A stretch of 18,836 nt of DNA from FEN-680 sp036781505 (lineage in GTDB: Bacteria > Actinomycetota > Geothermincolia > Fen-727 > Anoxymicrobiaceae): assembly GCA_036781505.1 (NCBI GenBank), contig DAIQAV010000022.1:1-18836 (forward strand), given 5' to 3'. Each line of letters opens with the position of its first letter. Position 1 is the stretch's first letter. Below, piece after piece: positions 1-7,208 of this stretch. The position numbers were made by a program, and so were the translations under genes. Under the pieces are notes generated by a model. That model had not been told where the DNA came from. It did not search any database and saw only the letters and a program-made list of their open reading frames with translations.

Positions 1-1334
1 ATGTCGCCCGGCTCCAGTATCAGACCGAGGAGGTCGAGCGCCTCGTCGGCGTCGTCGCACCTGAAGGTGCTGCCCCTGGGGAGCCCCGCCTCGCCGGCCC
101 CGCTGGCAATATCGCGCGCCTTGCGCCCGACCGCGATGAGGATATCGACTCCGCGCCCGGCCGCCTGCCGGCCGGCCTCGCGGTGGAACTGGCGGCTGGA
201 GGGGCCGAGCTCCGCCATGCAGCCGAGCACGGCGATCTTGCGCCTCCCGTTTCCTGCCTCGCACAGCGTCTCGATGGCGGCGCTCATGGACTGGGGGTTG
301 GCGTTGTAGGCGTCGTTGATGACGATGTAGTCACCGGAGCACTCCAGGCGCTCGGTGCGCCACCGCGAGAGGCTGGAGCGCTCTAGCCCATCCTTGATGG
401 AGGCGGGATCCGAGCCCAGCAGGTGCGCGCACGCGGCGGCGGCGACTGCGTTGTCCACCTGGTGCCTGCCCACCGCGGGCAGCGAGACGTCGATGGCAAA
501 GCCCGGACCGGTGAGCAAGAACGAAGCCATGGCCCGCTCGTCGAGCTCGACCTTCTCCGCCCTGTATGCGGCTCCCCTTCCCTTTCCGAACCTGGTCACC
601 TTCGCGGAGGCGGCGCGCGCTATCGCCGGGGTCCAGGGATCGGCGCCGTTGAGGACCAGGTGCCCCTCAGTGGGAAGGCAGCGCGCCAGCTCACCCTTGG
701 TGGAGGCGACTTCATCGACAGTCTTGAAAAGATCGAGGTGCCCTGGCCCGATGTTGGTGATGATGCCGACTCCAGGCCGCGCGATTGCGCAAAGGCGCTC
801 GATGTCCCCCTGCCGGCGCGCCCCCATCTCCACGATGAGCGCCTGGTCCCTCGGCCTCGCCTTGAATATCGTCAGCGGCAGACCGATCTCGTTGTTGAAG
901 CTGCCCTGCGCCGCGCAGACCCGCCTGTCCCGCGACAGTATCGACGTCAGGAAGTCCTTGGTGGACGTCTTTCCAGTGGTCCCGGTTATGCCCACCACCG
1001 TGATATCCAACCCTGAGCGCACCATCATGGCGAGGTCGCCCAGGGCGCGGAGCGTGTCGTGCACTATCACCAGCGGGAAGCCGGGGTCGCTTTCGCGGAA
1101 CCGGCGAGCGAGCGAGTTGCGGGACGAGACGACCGCGGCCTTCGCCCCGGCGTCACGCGCGTCCTCGAGGAACGCGTGACCGTCGAAGCTCGGCCCGGCG
1201 AGAGCGAAGAAAAGCTCCCCCCCGACCAGATCGCGCGTGTCCTTCCCCACTCTGGTGACCGCTACGCGCTCGACGTTTCCCGCAAGCGTACCGCCCGTGG
1301 CTTCAGCCACGCGCTCAAGGCTCACACTGCGCAC
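1..1334 (-). CDS. murF: UDP-N-acetylmuramoyl-tripeptide--D-alanyl-D-alanine ligase MurF, C-terminus cut by window edge
   Basis: Cytoplasmic ATP-dependent ligase that adds D-Ala-D-Ala to the UDP-MurNAc-tripeptide, the last cytoplasmic step in building the peptidoglycan pentapeptide. My translation of the minus strand gives about 444 codons before the window ends. The family is usually 450-470 residues, so only a short tail is missing. Visible Mur ligase motifs are the ATP loop GITGTTGKTST (about residues 115-125), FNNEIG (146-151), VEMGAR (168-173), TNIGPGHL (193-200) and NDAYNANP near residue 330. I chose the GTG start at 1334 because AGGAGG (1341-1346) lies six bases upstream; a GTG at 1325 is too far from it. 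The gene overlaps the end of murE by 20 bases, which implies translational coupling. The position after murE fits the dcw order. Identity is secure. Confidence 0.95.
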   Translation of the reverse strand, partial: MRSVSLERVAEATGGTLAGNVERVAVTRVGKDTRDLVGGELFFALAGPSFDGHAFLEDARDAGAKAAVVSSRNSLARRFRESDPGFPLVIVHDTLRALGDLAMMVRSGLDITVVGITGTTGKTSTKDFLTSILSRDRRVCAAQGSFNNEIGLPLTIFKARPRDQALIVEMGARRQGDIERLCAIARPGVGIITNIGPGHLDLFKTVDEVASTKGELARCLPTEGHLVLNGADPWTPAIARAASAKVTRFGKGRGAAYRAEKVELDERAMASFLLTGPGFAIDVSLPAVGRHQVDNAVAAAACAHLLGSDPASIKDGLERSSLSRWRTERLECSGDYIVINDAYNANPQSMSAAIETLCEAGNGRRKIAVLGCMAELGPSSRQFHREAGRQAAGRGVDILIAVGRKARDIASGAGEAGLPRGSTFRCDDADEALDLLGLILEPGD

Positions 1335-2808
1335 CGGCCACCTCCTGAAGGCACTCGCGAAGGACTTCACGATCGTCAAATGGGATTACCCTATCAGAAA
1401 AGATTTGGCCGCTTTCATGGCCTTTTCCTGCAATTACCACCAGGTCGCCGGCCCCGGCCTCGGCAACCGCCCGGCATATCGCCGATCGGCGGTCTACCAC
1501 GGTCAGGTATCGGCTCTCGGGAAACTCCCCCCGGACCCCCTCGAGGACCATCTCGATGATCGCTTCAGGCTCCTCGCTGCGGGGGTTGTCGGAGGTGATG
1601 ATGCACAGGTCGGACAGCTCGGCCGCAACCCGTCCCATCAGAGGGCGCTTGGAGCGGTCCCTGTCGCCGCCGCATCCGACCACGATGATGACGCGGCCGC
1701 GGGTGACCTCCCTGCAGGCCTCGAGCACGTTTTGAACACCATCGGGGGTATGGGCGTAGTCGACCAGCGCGGTGAACGCCTGGCCGCAGTCGATGTTCTC
1801 AAACCTGCCAGGCACTCCGTCAAGCGACTCCAGTCCCTCTACGATGCTGCCGCCGTCGATCCCGGCCTCGAGAGCGACCGCCGCCGCCGCCAGGCAGTTG
1901 TAGACGTTGAACTTGCCCTGCAGCCTGGTGGCGAGCTCTATCGTACCGCCGGTGTGCACTATCTTGAACCGGTTGCCCGAGGCCGAGATATCTATGTCGG
2001 TAGCCTTGACGTCGGCGCCTTGATTTATGCCGAAGGACCGCACGGGGAGCGAGGTCTCACCTATCAGCCTCTCCCCGAACGGGTCGTCGGCATTCACCAC
2101 GGCTCTCCGCCCCTGCCCGAAGTCATCGCCCTTGAAGAGGCGCCGCTTCGCCCCGAAGTACTCATCGATGGACAGGTGGAAATCTAGGTGGTCCCGGGTG
2201 AGGTTGGTGAAGGCCACGATCGCGAACTTGCAGCCGCTCACCCGGTGCAGCTCGAGCGCGTGCGAGGAGACCTCCATCACCGCGGCGGTCACCCCTTCGT
2301 CGACCATCCTCCTCAGGAGCTTCTGCAGGTCGAGCGACTCGGGGGTCGTGCGGGTTACGGGCTCGACGGCGTCACCCACGTGGTTCTCCACGGTCCCGAT
2401 CAGCCCGGGGACCTGTCCCGCCGCGCGAAAGATGTTCTCGACCAGGAAGCTCGTGGTAGTCTTGCCGTTGGTGCCGGTCACACCGACCAGCTTCAGGTCC
2501 GAAGAGGGCCCGCCGTAGAAGACCGAGGCGCAGTTCGCCAGCGCGAGCCTGGTGTCGGGCACCTTCACCATCACGACGTCCTCGGGCATCTCAGCGTCCG
2601 GCTGCCGCTCCACCACGATGACCGCGGCCCCAGCCGCCGCCGCCCCGGCCGCGTAGAGGTGCCCGTCGGTCACCAGCCCTTTAATGCAGAAAAACGCGTC
2701 GCCTTCGCAGACCACGCGGCTGTCGTACGCTAGCCCGCCGACGTCAATGCCGTCGGAGCCCATCACCTTCTTCTCGTCAATCGTGGCCAGCAGTTCTCTT
2801 AACAGCAT
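1315..2808 (-). CDS. murE: UDP-N-acetylmuramoyl-L-alanyl-D-glutamate--2,6-diaminopimelate ligase MurE
   Basis: Adds the third amino acid to the UDP-MurNAc-dipeptide in the cytoplasm. Numbered from the ATG at 2808 (497 residues), the ATP loop GTNGKTTT is at 112-119, the lysine expected to be carbamylated (in FGAKRRLF) is near 221, and DNPR is at 407-410. DNPR is the established signature of enzymes that add meso-diaminopimelate, whereas lysine-adding enzymes differ there. The ATG at 2808 is preferred because GAGGT sits six bases upstream and the protein then begins MLLRELL, like other MurE proteins. An in-frame ATG at 2847 would add 13 residues. It lies almost exactly at the predicted start point of the promoter at 2853-2881, so a leaderless longer form is possible. 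The gene overlaps murF by 20 bases. Confidence 0.95.
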   Translation of the reverse strand: MLLRELLATIDEKKVMGSDGIDVGGLAYDSRVVCEGDAFFCIKGLVTDGHLYAAGAAAAGAAVIVVERQPDAEMPEDVVMVKVPDTRLALANCASVFYGGPSSDLKLVGVTGTNGKTTTSFLVENIFRAAGQVPGLIGTVENHVGDAVEPVTRTTPESLDLQKLLRRMVDEGVTAAVMEVSSHALELHRVSGCKFAIVAFTNLTRDHLDFHLSIDEYFGAKRRLFKGDDFGQGRRAVVNADDPFGERLIGETSLPVRSFGINQGADVKATDIDISASGNRFKIVHTGGTIELATRLQGKFNVYNCLAAAAVALEAGIDGGSIVEGLESLDGVPGRFENIDCGQAFTALVDYAHTPDGVQNVLEACREVTRGRVIIVVGCGGDRDRSKRPLMGRVAAELSDLCIITSDNPRSEEPEAIIEMVLEGVRGEFPESRYLTVVDRRSAICRAVAEAGAGDLVVIAGKGHESGQIFSDRVIPFDDREVLRECLQEVAGAQCEP

Positions 2809-2852
2809 GTTGATACCTCGTCGCTTGTTCGCGGCCGGCCCGTCCATGGTTC

Positions 2853-2881
2853 CTTGTAGATGAGGGCCTGGCCAAAGTCAA
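2853..2881 (-). promoter_or_regulatory. Candidate housekeeping promoter for murE-murF
   Basis: The 113-bp gap between the penicillin-binding protein gene and murE holds, on the minus strand, TTGACT (2876-2881), a 17-bp spacer and TACAAG (2853-2858). This matches the usual -35 box in five of six positions and the -10 box in four of six, with ideal spacing. Transcription would start near 2846-2847, at or next to an in-frame ATG. Its presence would let murE-murF be expressed separately from the upstream division genes. It is a sequence match only. Confidence 0.4.
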
Positions 2882-2921
2882 GTATCGGCGCTCGTCTTTG
2901 TGCACCCCGCATCGAAGGAGT

Positions 2922-4667
2922 TCAATCGCTAGGCGGGCTGTCTCCACCATTGGTGCTGCCTCCCTGTGTGCCGGCCGGCATCCCCCATGACGGCGGGATC
3001 TTCAGATGCTGAAGGCTGTAGCTCATTATGTCGTGGAAGGTCGGAGCGGCGGTGTCGCCTCCCCAGATCGGCGTCGGCTCGTCGAGCACGACCATGCACA
3101 CGATCCGCGGGCGCTCAGCGGGAGCGAAACCGACGAAGGTCGCCATGTAGGTGCCCGAGTAGCCCGCGCCGCCCTTCTGCGGCTTCTCGGCGGTGCCGGT
3201 CTTGCCGGCCACCCTGTAATAATTGACCGCGGCTTTTGGTCCGGTGCCCGTAGGAGAGAGGACCTGCTCCATTATTCCGGTCATCTTCTGACAGGTGTCC
3301 TTGGTGAGTATCTCCTCGCCGAGGCCGCCCAGGCCCATGTCCTTGACCGCGGTGCCCTCAACCTTCGCCTTGAGGAAGTGCGGGCAGATCTTGCGCCCCC
3401 CGTTGGCCACGGTGCCGGCAACGCAGGCCAGCTGCAGTGGGGTTATCGAAACGCCCTGCCCGATGCTTATGGTCGCGCAGCTGGTGCCGGTCCAGGCCGA
3501 TAGCGACGGCAGGATGCCGCCGACCTCACCCGGGAAATCCACCCCGGTCTTGTGGCCGACCCCGAACCGGTTCAGGTACTCGTCCAGTCGCTTCGAGCCC
3601 AAGGCCTGCGAGACCTGGATGGTGCCGACGTTAGACGACTGGCTGATTATCTGCGAGAAGGACAGCTGCCTGGTCGGCAACGGCTCGGCGTCCTTGAAGG
3701 TGCTGTCTGCTACCTTCAGCTGGGACTGGACGTTTATAACCGTGTCGGGGTTGACCACGCCTTCCTGGAGCGCTGCCACCGCCGTCACGATCTTCATCGC
3801 TGAGCCCGGCTCGTAGACGTCGGTTATCGCGCGGTTGCGCATGGCACCCGGGTCGATCTTTTCGCGGTTGTTGGGGTCGAACGTGGGCGAGGTCGCCATC
3901 GCCAGGATGTCGCCGGTGTTGCAGTCCATGACCACGGCCGTGCCCGCCTTGGCGCCGTACGCGTCCACCGCGCTCGACAGAGAATCCTCGACGCTCGCCT
4001 GGATGTCCTTGTCCAGGGTGAGCTGAAGGTCCGTCCCATCCACCTGCTGGACCTGCTTCTTCTCACTGCCCGGGATGGGATTGCCGGCGGCGTCCTTCTC
4101 CAGGATCACCTCTCCCGGCTTCCCGCCCAGCAGATCGTCGTAGTACATCTCCAGGCCGGCCTGCCCCTTGTTGTCGATGTCCACCACGCCCAGGACCTGC
4201 GAGGCGAGCTTGCCCAGCGGGTAGAACCGCTTGCTCTCGTCGACGAAGCCGATCCCGGGAAGCTTCATCTTCTTGACGCGGTCGGCGATGGTCTTGTCCA
4301 GCTTGCGCACGAGGTAGACGAACCCGCTCTTCTCGGAGAGCTTCTTCTCCAGGTCGCCCGGGTCTTCACCCAGCACGGGGGCGAGCTTTGAAGCCACGGC
4401 CTTCTTGTTCTTGACCAGGTAGGGTGTGGCATAGATGGTGGAGCAGTCCTCGCTGATGGCCAGGATCTCTCCCTCGCGGTCGGTGATGCTTCCACGGCGG
4501 GCTGCGACCTTTATGTCGGCGTCACGCTGCTGGCTGGCGAGCTGCTTGTAGTGGGCGGCCTCGAGACCCTGGATGATGAAGAGCTTGCCGGCGATTATCG
4601 CGAGGGCCGCCAGCAGGACCACGGTCACTACGGTCAGCCGCTTGTCGCCTGCTTTGCGCCGCGCCAT
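2922..4667 (-). CDS. ftsI: Class B penicillin-binding protein (FtsI/PBP2-type peptidoglycan transpeptidase)
   Basis: Membrane-anchored D,D-transpeptidase that cross-links septal peptidoglycan outside the membrane. The 581-residue protein has a short basic N-terminus, one membrane segment (about 11-31), a PBP dimerisation domain starting near RRGSITDREG (58-66), and a transpeptidase domain with all three catalytic motifs: SAMK at 289-292 (nucleophile Ser289), SSN at 344-346 and KTG at 489-491. The usual EPGSxxK context is kept (EPGSAMK). There is no PASTA domain; the C-terminus is a Gly/Ser/Pro-rich tail. Start ATG at 4667 has AGGTGG four bases upstream and AAGGAG further away. It follows the ftsL-like gene by 19 bp. 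Position between ftsL and murE supports the division-specific FtsI role over the elongation PBP2. Confidence 0.93.
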   Translation of the reverse strand: MARRKAGDKRLTVVTVVLLAALAIIAGKLFIIQGLEAAHYKQLASQQRDADIKVAARRGSITDREGEILAISEDCSTIYATPYLVKNKKAVASKLAPVLGEDPGDLEKKLSEKSGFVYLVRKLDKTIADRVKKMKLPGIGFVDESKRFYPLGKLASQVLGVVDIDNKGQAGLEMYYDDLLGGKPGEVILEKDAAGNPIPGSEKKQVQQVDGTDLQLTLDKDIQASVEDSLSSAVDAYGAKAGTAVVMDCNTGDILAMATSPTFDPNNREKIDPGAMRNRAITDVYEPGSAMKIVTAVAALQEGVVNPDTVINVQSQLKVADSTFKDAEPLPTRQLSFSQIISQSSNVGTIQVSQALGSKRLDEYLNRFGVGHKTGVDFPGEVGGILPSLSAWTGTSCATISIGQGVSITPLQLACVAGTVANGGRKICPHFLKAKVEGTAVKDMGLGGLGEEILTKDTCQKMTGIMEQVLSPTGTGPKAAVNYYRVAGKTGTAEKPQKGGAGYSGTYMATFVGFAPAERPRIVCMVVLDEPTPIWGGDTAAPTFHDIMSYSLQHLKIPPSWGMPAGTQGGSTNGGDSPPSD

Positions 4668-4686
4668 CTGGCCACCTATCTCCTTG

Positions 4687-5190
4687 TCAGGGTACCGCCG
4701 GGGCCTTGACTATCGAGGCCTGCGTCTTGCCTTGGTCTTTCTGCTCGGCCGGCTTCTGCGCCGGGACAAACGGTCTAAGGGTCTGCTCGAATGTACTGGC
4801 GCAGACCATCTTTCCGCTGGCATCCTTCGCGTACTTGAGGTAGATGATTCCCGCCGGGTCGCCCAGGCCCATCTCATCGCCGGCGATGCGGGCGATGCGG
4901 CCGGGCGACTTGAGCTTCGCTATGCTGAGCCTCAAGCTCTCCTGGCTCGATTTTTCGACGTCTATCTGAGCCTGCAGCTTGCGGACCTTGACGTCGCAGG
5001 TCACCGCGAACTGCCTCTGCACCAGCATGAACACGCCCGTGCCGGCCAGGAAGATGAACACGAAGATGAGAAAGCCGAAGCTCAGGCCTCTCTTACGGGC
5101 GCGCCTGGCGGGCGCCTTCGACTTCCCATTACCCTGAGGCTTCGTCGCCGCGCTCCCCGCGGCCTTCCGCTTGCTGGCGCTTGCGGCCAT
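4687..5190 (-). CDS. ftsL: FtsL-like septum formation protein (bitopic membrane protein)
   Basis: A 167-residue protein with a lysine/arginine-rich cytoplasmic N-terminus (about 35 residues), one hydrophobic segment (about 36-58), then a predicted coiled-coil stretch (about 65-97) ending in SPGRIARIAGDEMGLGDP. That order, and the R-I-A-x-E-x-G-L motif closing the coiled coil, is the FtsL/DivIC pattern of the divisome scaffold, which bridges FtsB/DivIC and the FtsW-FtsI synthase. Primary sequence in this family is poorly conserved, so the call leans on topology and on its place between rsmH and ftsI. The ATG at 5190 shares one base with the rsmH stop (TGATG), with AGGTGG seven bases upstream. 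A GTG at 5193 is an alternative start. The C-terminal tail of about 50 residues is longer than in many FtsL proteins. Confidence 0.8.
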   Translation of the reverse strand: MAASASKRKAAGSAATKPQGNGKSKAPARRARKRGLSFGFLIFVFIFLAGTGVFMLVQRQFAVTCDVKVRKLQAQIDVEKSSQESLRLSIAKLKSPGRIARIAGDEMGLGDPAGIIYLKYAKDASGKMVCASTFEQTLRPFVPAQKPAEQKDQGKTQASIVKAPAVP

Positions 5191-6164
5191 CACGCCACCA
5201 CCTTGCGTGCGGCGCGCAGCTTGGCGCTCTTGGAGCGCGGGTTCTGCTCCATCTCCAGCTCGCCGGGGCGCACCGGCTTGCGCGTGAGGAGCTCGAGCGT
5301 GGGTGCGACGTCAAGCGGGTGACCGGGCGGATAGCCTGTTCCTTTTGCCAGGGAGTTGAAAGTGCTCTTGACGATCCTGTCCTCCAGGGACTGGTACGTA
5401 AGCACGACTATCCGCCCGGATGGGGCCAGGCAATCTATGCCTTCGGTCACACCCTCCTTCAGGTTCTCCAGCTCATCGTTTACCGCGATGCGGAGCGCCT
5501 GGAACGTCTTGCGGGCCGGATGCTTCCTGCCGCGTCTCGCTCCCGCGGGCACGGCGTCCTTCACGACCTGCTCGAGTTCGCCGGTCGTCTCTATCGGTCG
5601 GCGCTCGCGCACCTGGACTATGAATTGAGCGATCCGCCTGGCCCACCGCTCTTCTCCAAACCTGTAAAGGATGCGCGTGAGCTCATCCTCTGAATCCTCA
5701 TTGACGATCTCGGCCGCCGTCCTTGGGGCATCGGGACCCATCCGCATGTCGAGCGGGCCGTCCCCTCTGAAAGAAAACCCTCTGGCCGCCTCGTCCAGCT
5801 GCATCGATGAGACCCCCAGGTCGAGTAGTACTCCGTCGACCGCGTCTATGCCCTCGCCATCAAGGACGGAGCGTATACCTCGGAAATTTTCGCGATGGTA
5901 ACTGACCGACGCAGCCATCGCATCCAGCCTCTCCTTCGCGCGAGCAATTGCCTCCGGGTCCCGGTCAATACCAATGAGCCGGCCCCCCGGGGTGATGCGC
6001 TCAAGGATAGCTTCAGCATGTCCACCTGCTCCAAGCGTGCCATCTACGATCACCTCTCCCTTGCGTGGCCCCAGAAACTCCAGGACCTCTTCGACCATGA
6101 CCGGCCTGTGGCCGCCGGCTGTCTCGGACACGTCAGACCCCGATGTCGGAGGCCGACTGCTCAT
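5190..6164 (-). CDS. rsmH: 16S rRNA (cytosine(1402)-N(4))-methyltransferase RsmH (MraW)
   Basis: SAM-dependent enzyme that N4-methylates C1402 in the decoding centre of 16S rRNA. Family motifs in order are HRPVM, the SAM loop DGTLGAGGH, DLGVSSMQLD, RGFSF with GPLDMRM, ARKTFQALRI, SLEDRIVK and the terminal NPRSKSAKLRAA. Two positions vary from the common form: MRMG where MRMD is usual, and YQSLEDR where FHSLEDR is common in Proteobacteria. The start is uncertain. ATG at 6164 (324 residues) overlaps mraZ by 32 bases and has only a poor ribosome site. GTG at 6131, just after the mraZ stop, would place HRPVM eight residues from the start, as is typical, but has only a weak GGGG upstream. The gene ends in a one-base overlap with the ftsL-like gene. 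Confidence 0.95.
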   Translation of the reverse strand: MSSRPPTSGSDVSETAGGHRPVMVEEVLEFLGPRKGEVIVDGTLGAGGHAEAILERITPGGRLIGIDRDPEAIARAKERLDAMAASVSYHRENFRGIRSVLDGEGIDAVDGVLLDLGVSSMQLDEAARGFSFRGDGPLDMRMGPDAPRTAAEIVNEDSEDELTRILYRFGEERWARRIAQFIVQVRERRPIETTGELEQVVKDAVPAGARRGRKHPARKTFQALRIAVNDELENLKEGVTEGIDCLAPSGRIVVLTYQSLEDRIVKSTFNSLAKGTGYPPGHPLDVAPTLELLTRKPVRPGELEMEQNPRSKSAKLRAARKVVA

Positions 6165-6555
6165 AGTGGCCGGCGCTCTCAGCCTCGTACTTCTCCCACT
6201 CGTCGGGGTCCCAGACCTCGGCCTTGTTGGAAAGGCCGACGACCACCACTTCCTTTTTTACCGACGCCATCTCGCGAAGCCTGGGCGGGATGAGTATCCT
6301 CCCCTGGCCGTCGGGCACCAGGTGGCTCGCGTTGGCGAAGAAAACGCGTGAGAACCGGCGCGTCGATTCGCTGCCCGAGGGCATCTCCTCGATCTTTTCG
6401 ACCAGCTTCTCCCACTCTTTCATGGGCAGCAGGTAGAGGCAGTTGTCGAGCCCTTTGGTCACCATGAGGCCACCCTCGAAATCGCGCCTGAACTCGCGCG
6501 GGAGGATGATCCGACCTTTGGGATCGACCGTTCTTTTTGATGAACCTACTAGCAT
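6133..6555 (-). CDS. mraZ: Transcriptional regulator MraZ
   Basis: First gene of the dcw cluster. MraZ is a DNA-binding protein built from two SpoVT/AbrB-like half domains; in characterised bacteria it forms a ring that binds repeats upstream of its own gene and regulates the cluster. The 140-residue protein shows both halves: DPKGRIILP near residue 12 and DGQGRILIP near residue 82, the paired D-x-x-G-R signature. Start ATG at 6555 has AAGG seven bases upstream. The length is typical. Repeats immediately upstream (6571-6620) look like its own operator, which would make the cluster autoregulated. The last bases overlap the longest rsmH reading. Confidence 0.95.
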   Translation of the reverse strand: MLVGSSKRTVDPKGRIILPREFRRDFEGGLMVTKGLDNCLYLLPMKEWEKLVEKIEEMPSGSESTRRFSRVFFANASHLVPDGQGRILIPPRLREMASVKKEVVVVGLSNKAEVWDPDEWEKYEAESAGHYEQSASDIGV

Positions 6556-6800
6556 TCCCCTGCCTTCATCTCGCCACGTTTCACCACTTTACACCACTCT
6601 TCTCCCCTATGCAACACTTTTGGACGCAAAAACAGAAAATATCTCCACCAATCTTGCAGTAGACCCAGGTGAGCGATCTTTTTGTGGGAAAGTGGAACAT
6701 TTTGTGGATAGAAGCGCTCTATGCCACTATATATGGGATTTGGCCGCGCAAGGCAGGCCGCAATGTTGAAAAGGTGGATTCAGAAAGCCCTGCGGAGAGT
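6556..6800. other. Intergenic region upstream of mraZ, relatively AT-rich
   Basis: This 245-bp gap separates mraZ from the SCP2-like gene. Besides the operator repeats at 6571-6620 it holds a lower-GC stretch (about 6620-6740). Two similar decamers on the plus strand, tttgtgggaa (6681-6690) and tttgtggata (6701-6710), lie exactly 20 bp apart with AAAGTG (6689-6694) between them. The second contains, on the minus strand, CTATCCACA, one base from the DnaA box TTATCCACA. TATATA near 6729-6734 could be a -10 element but has no good partner. I see no convincing terminator after the SCP2-like gene. Confidence 0.4.
6571..6620 (-). promoter_or_regulatory. Probable MraZ operator: AAAGTG-type direct repeats with 10-bp period
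   Basis: Read on the minus strand, consecutive 10-base blocks are AAAGTGTTGC (6611-6620), a degenerate ATAGGGGAGA (6601-6610), AGAGTGGTGT (6591-6600), AAAGTGGTGA (6581-6590) and AACGTGGCGA (6571-6580). Four of five blocks share the core (A)A(A/C/G)GTG(G/T) at the same register, one helical turn apart, ending 15 bases before the mraZ start. Series of AAAGTG(T/G) boxes are the described MraZ site in Mollicutes, and regularly spaced TGGG-type repeats the site in E. coli. The assignment here is by resemblance and position; no -10/-35 pair stands out upstream. Confidence 0.65.
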
Positions 6801-7199
6801 CTAGCTGCCAGCTTCCCGGTAGCACTTGAACAGCGTGTCGATGAGGTTGGCGCCCACCCTGGCGAGCCTGGTGACCGGAACGCCTCCCATCTTGACCTTC
6901 CTCATCGCGAGTTCCACCGCCGGATTCGCGTCGCCCATCGCCATGCGGTCGAACACGACGGCGGTGGTGGTGATCGTGAGCATCGGCTCGACGCCGGGGT
7001 CCTCGAGGGCAAAGCCGGCGCCCCCCTCCCGGGCGAACACCACGTAGAAGCGGGCGTCGATATCGGTGAGCGCCAGGCACATGGCCTTCATCACCTCGGC
7101 AAGCGCGGACACCTCGTCCTGGCTCAACTCGTCCCGGGCAAGGCCCACGGTCTTCTGGAGCCTTGCGGTCATCATCTCGAGACCGGGCGCATCAGCCAA
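6801..7199 (-). CDS. SCP2-like (sterol carrier protein 2 fold) small protein
   Basis: A 132-residue soluble protein with no signal peptide or membrane segment. The second half, from about 72, reads LTITTTAVVFDRMAMGD, then ANPAVELAMRKVKMGG. This resembles the SCP2 domain pattern of a T-x-x-x-x-x-x-F-x-x-M/L-x-x-G segment, then N-P-x-x-A and K-x-x-x-x-G. SCP2 domains bind lipids or other hydrophobic ligands, but the ligand here cannot be named. The start is TTG at 7199: GAGGAGGAG (7202-7210) lies just upstream, while the ATG codons at 7175 and 7172 lack such a site. It begins nine bases after the stop of the zinc-ribbon membrane protein gene, so the two are probably co-transcribed. The family call is by motif memory and moderately certain. 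Confidence 0.6.
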   Translation of the reverse strand: MADAPGLEMMTARLQKTVGLARDELSQDEVSALAEVMKAMCLALTDIDARFYVVFAREGGAGFALEDPGVEPMLTITTTAVVFDRMAMGDANPAVELAMRKVKMGGVPVTRLARVGANLIDTLFKCYREAGS

Positions 7200-7208
7200 A
7201 GCTCCTCC

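Noticed and set aside
1237..2187. 316-codon plus-strand frame opposite murE
   Set aside because: It is antisense to murE, whose motifs are unmistakable; the translated product resembles nothing and begins in the murF overlap.
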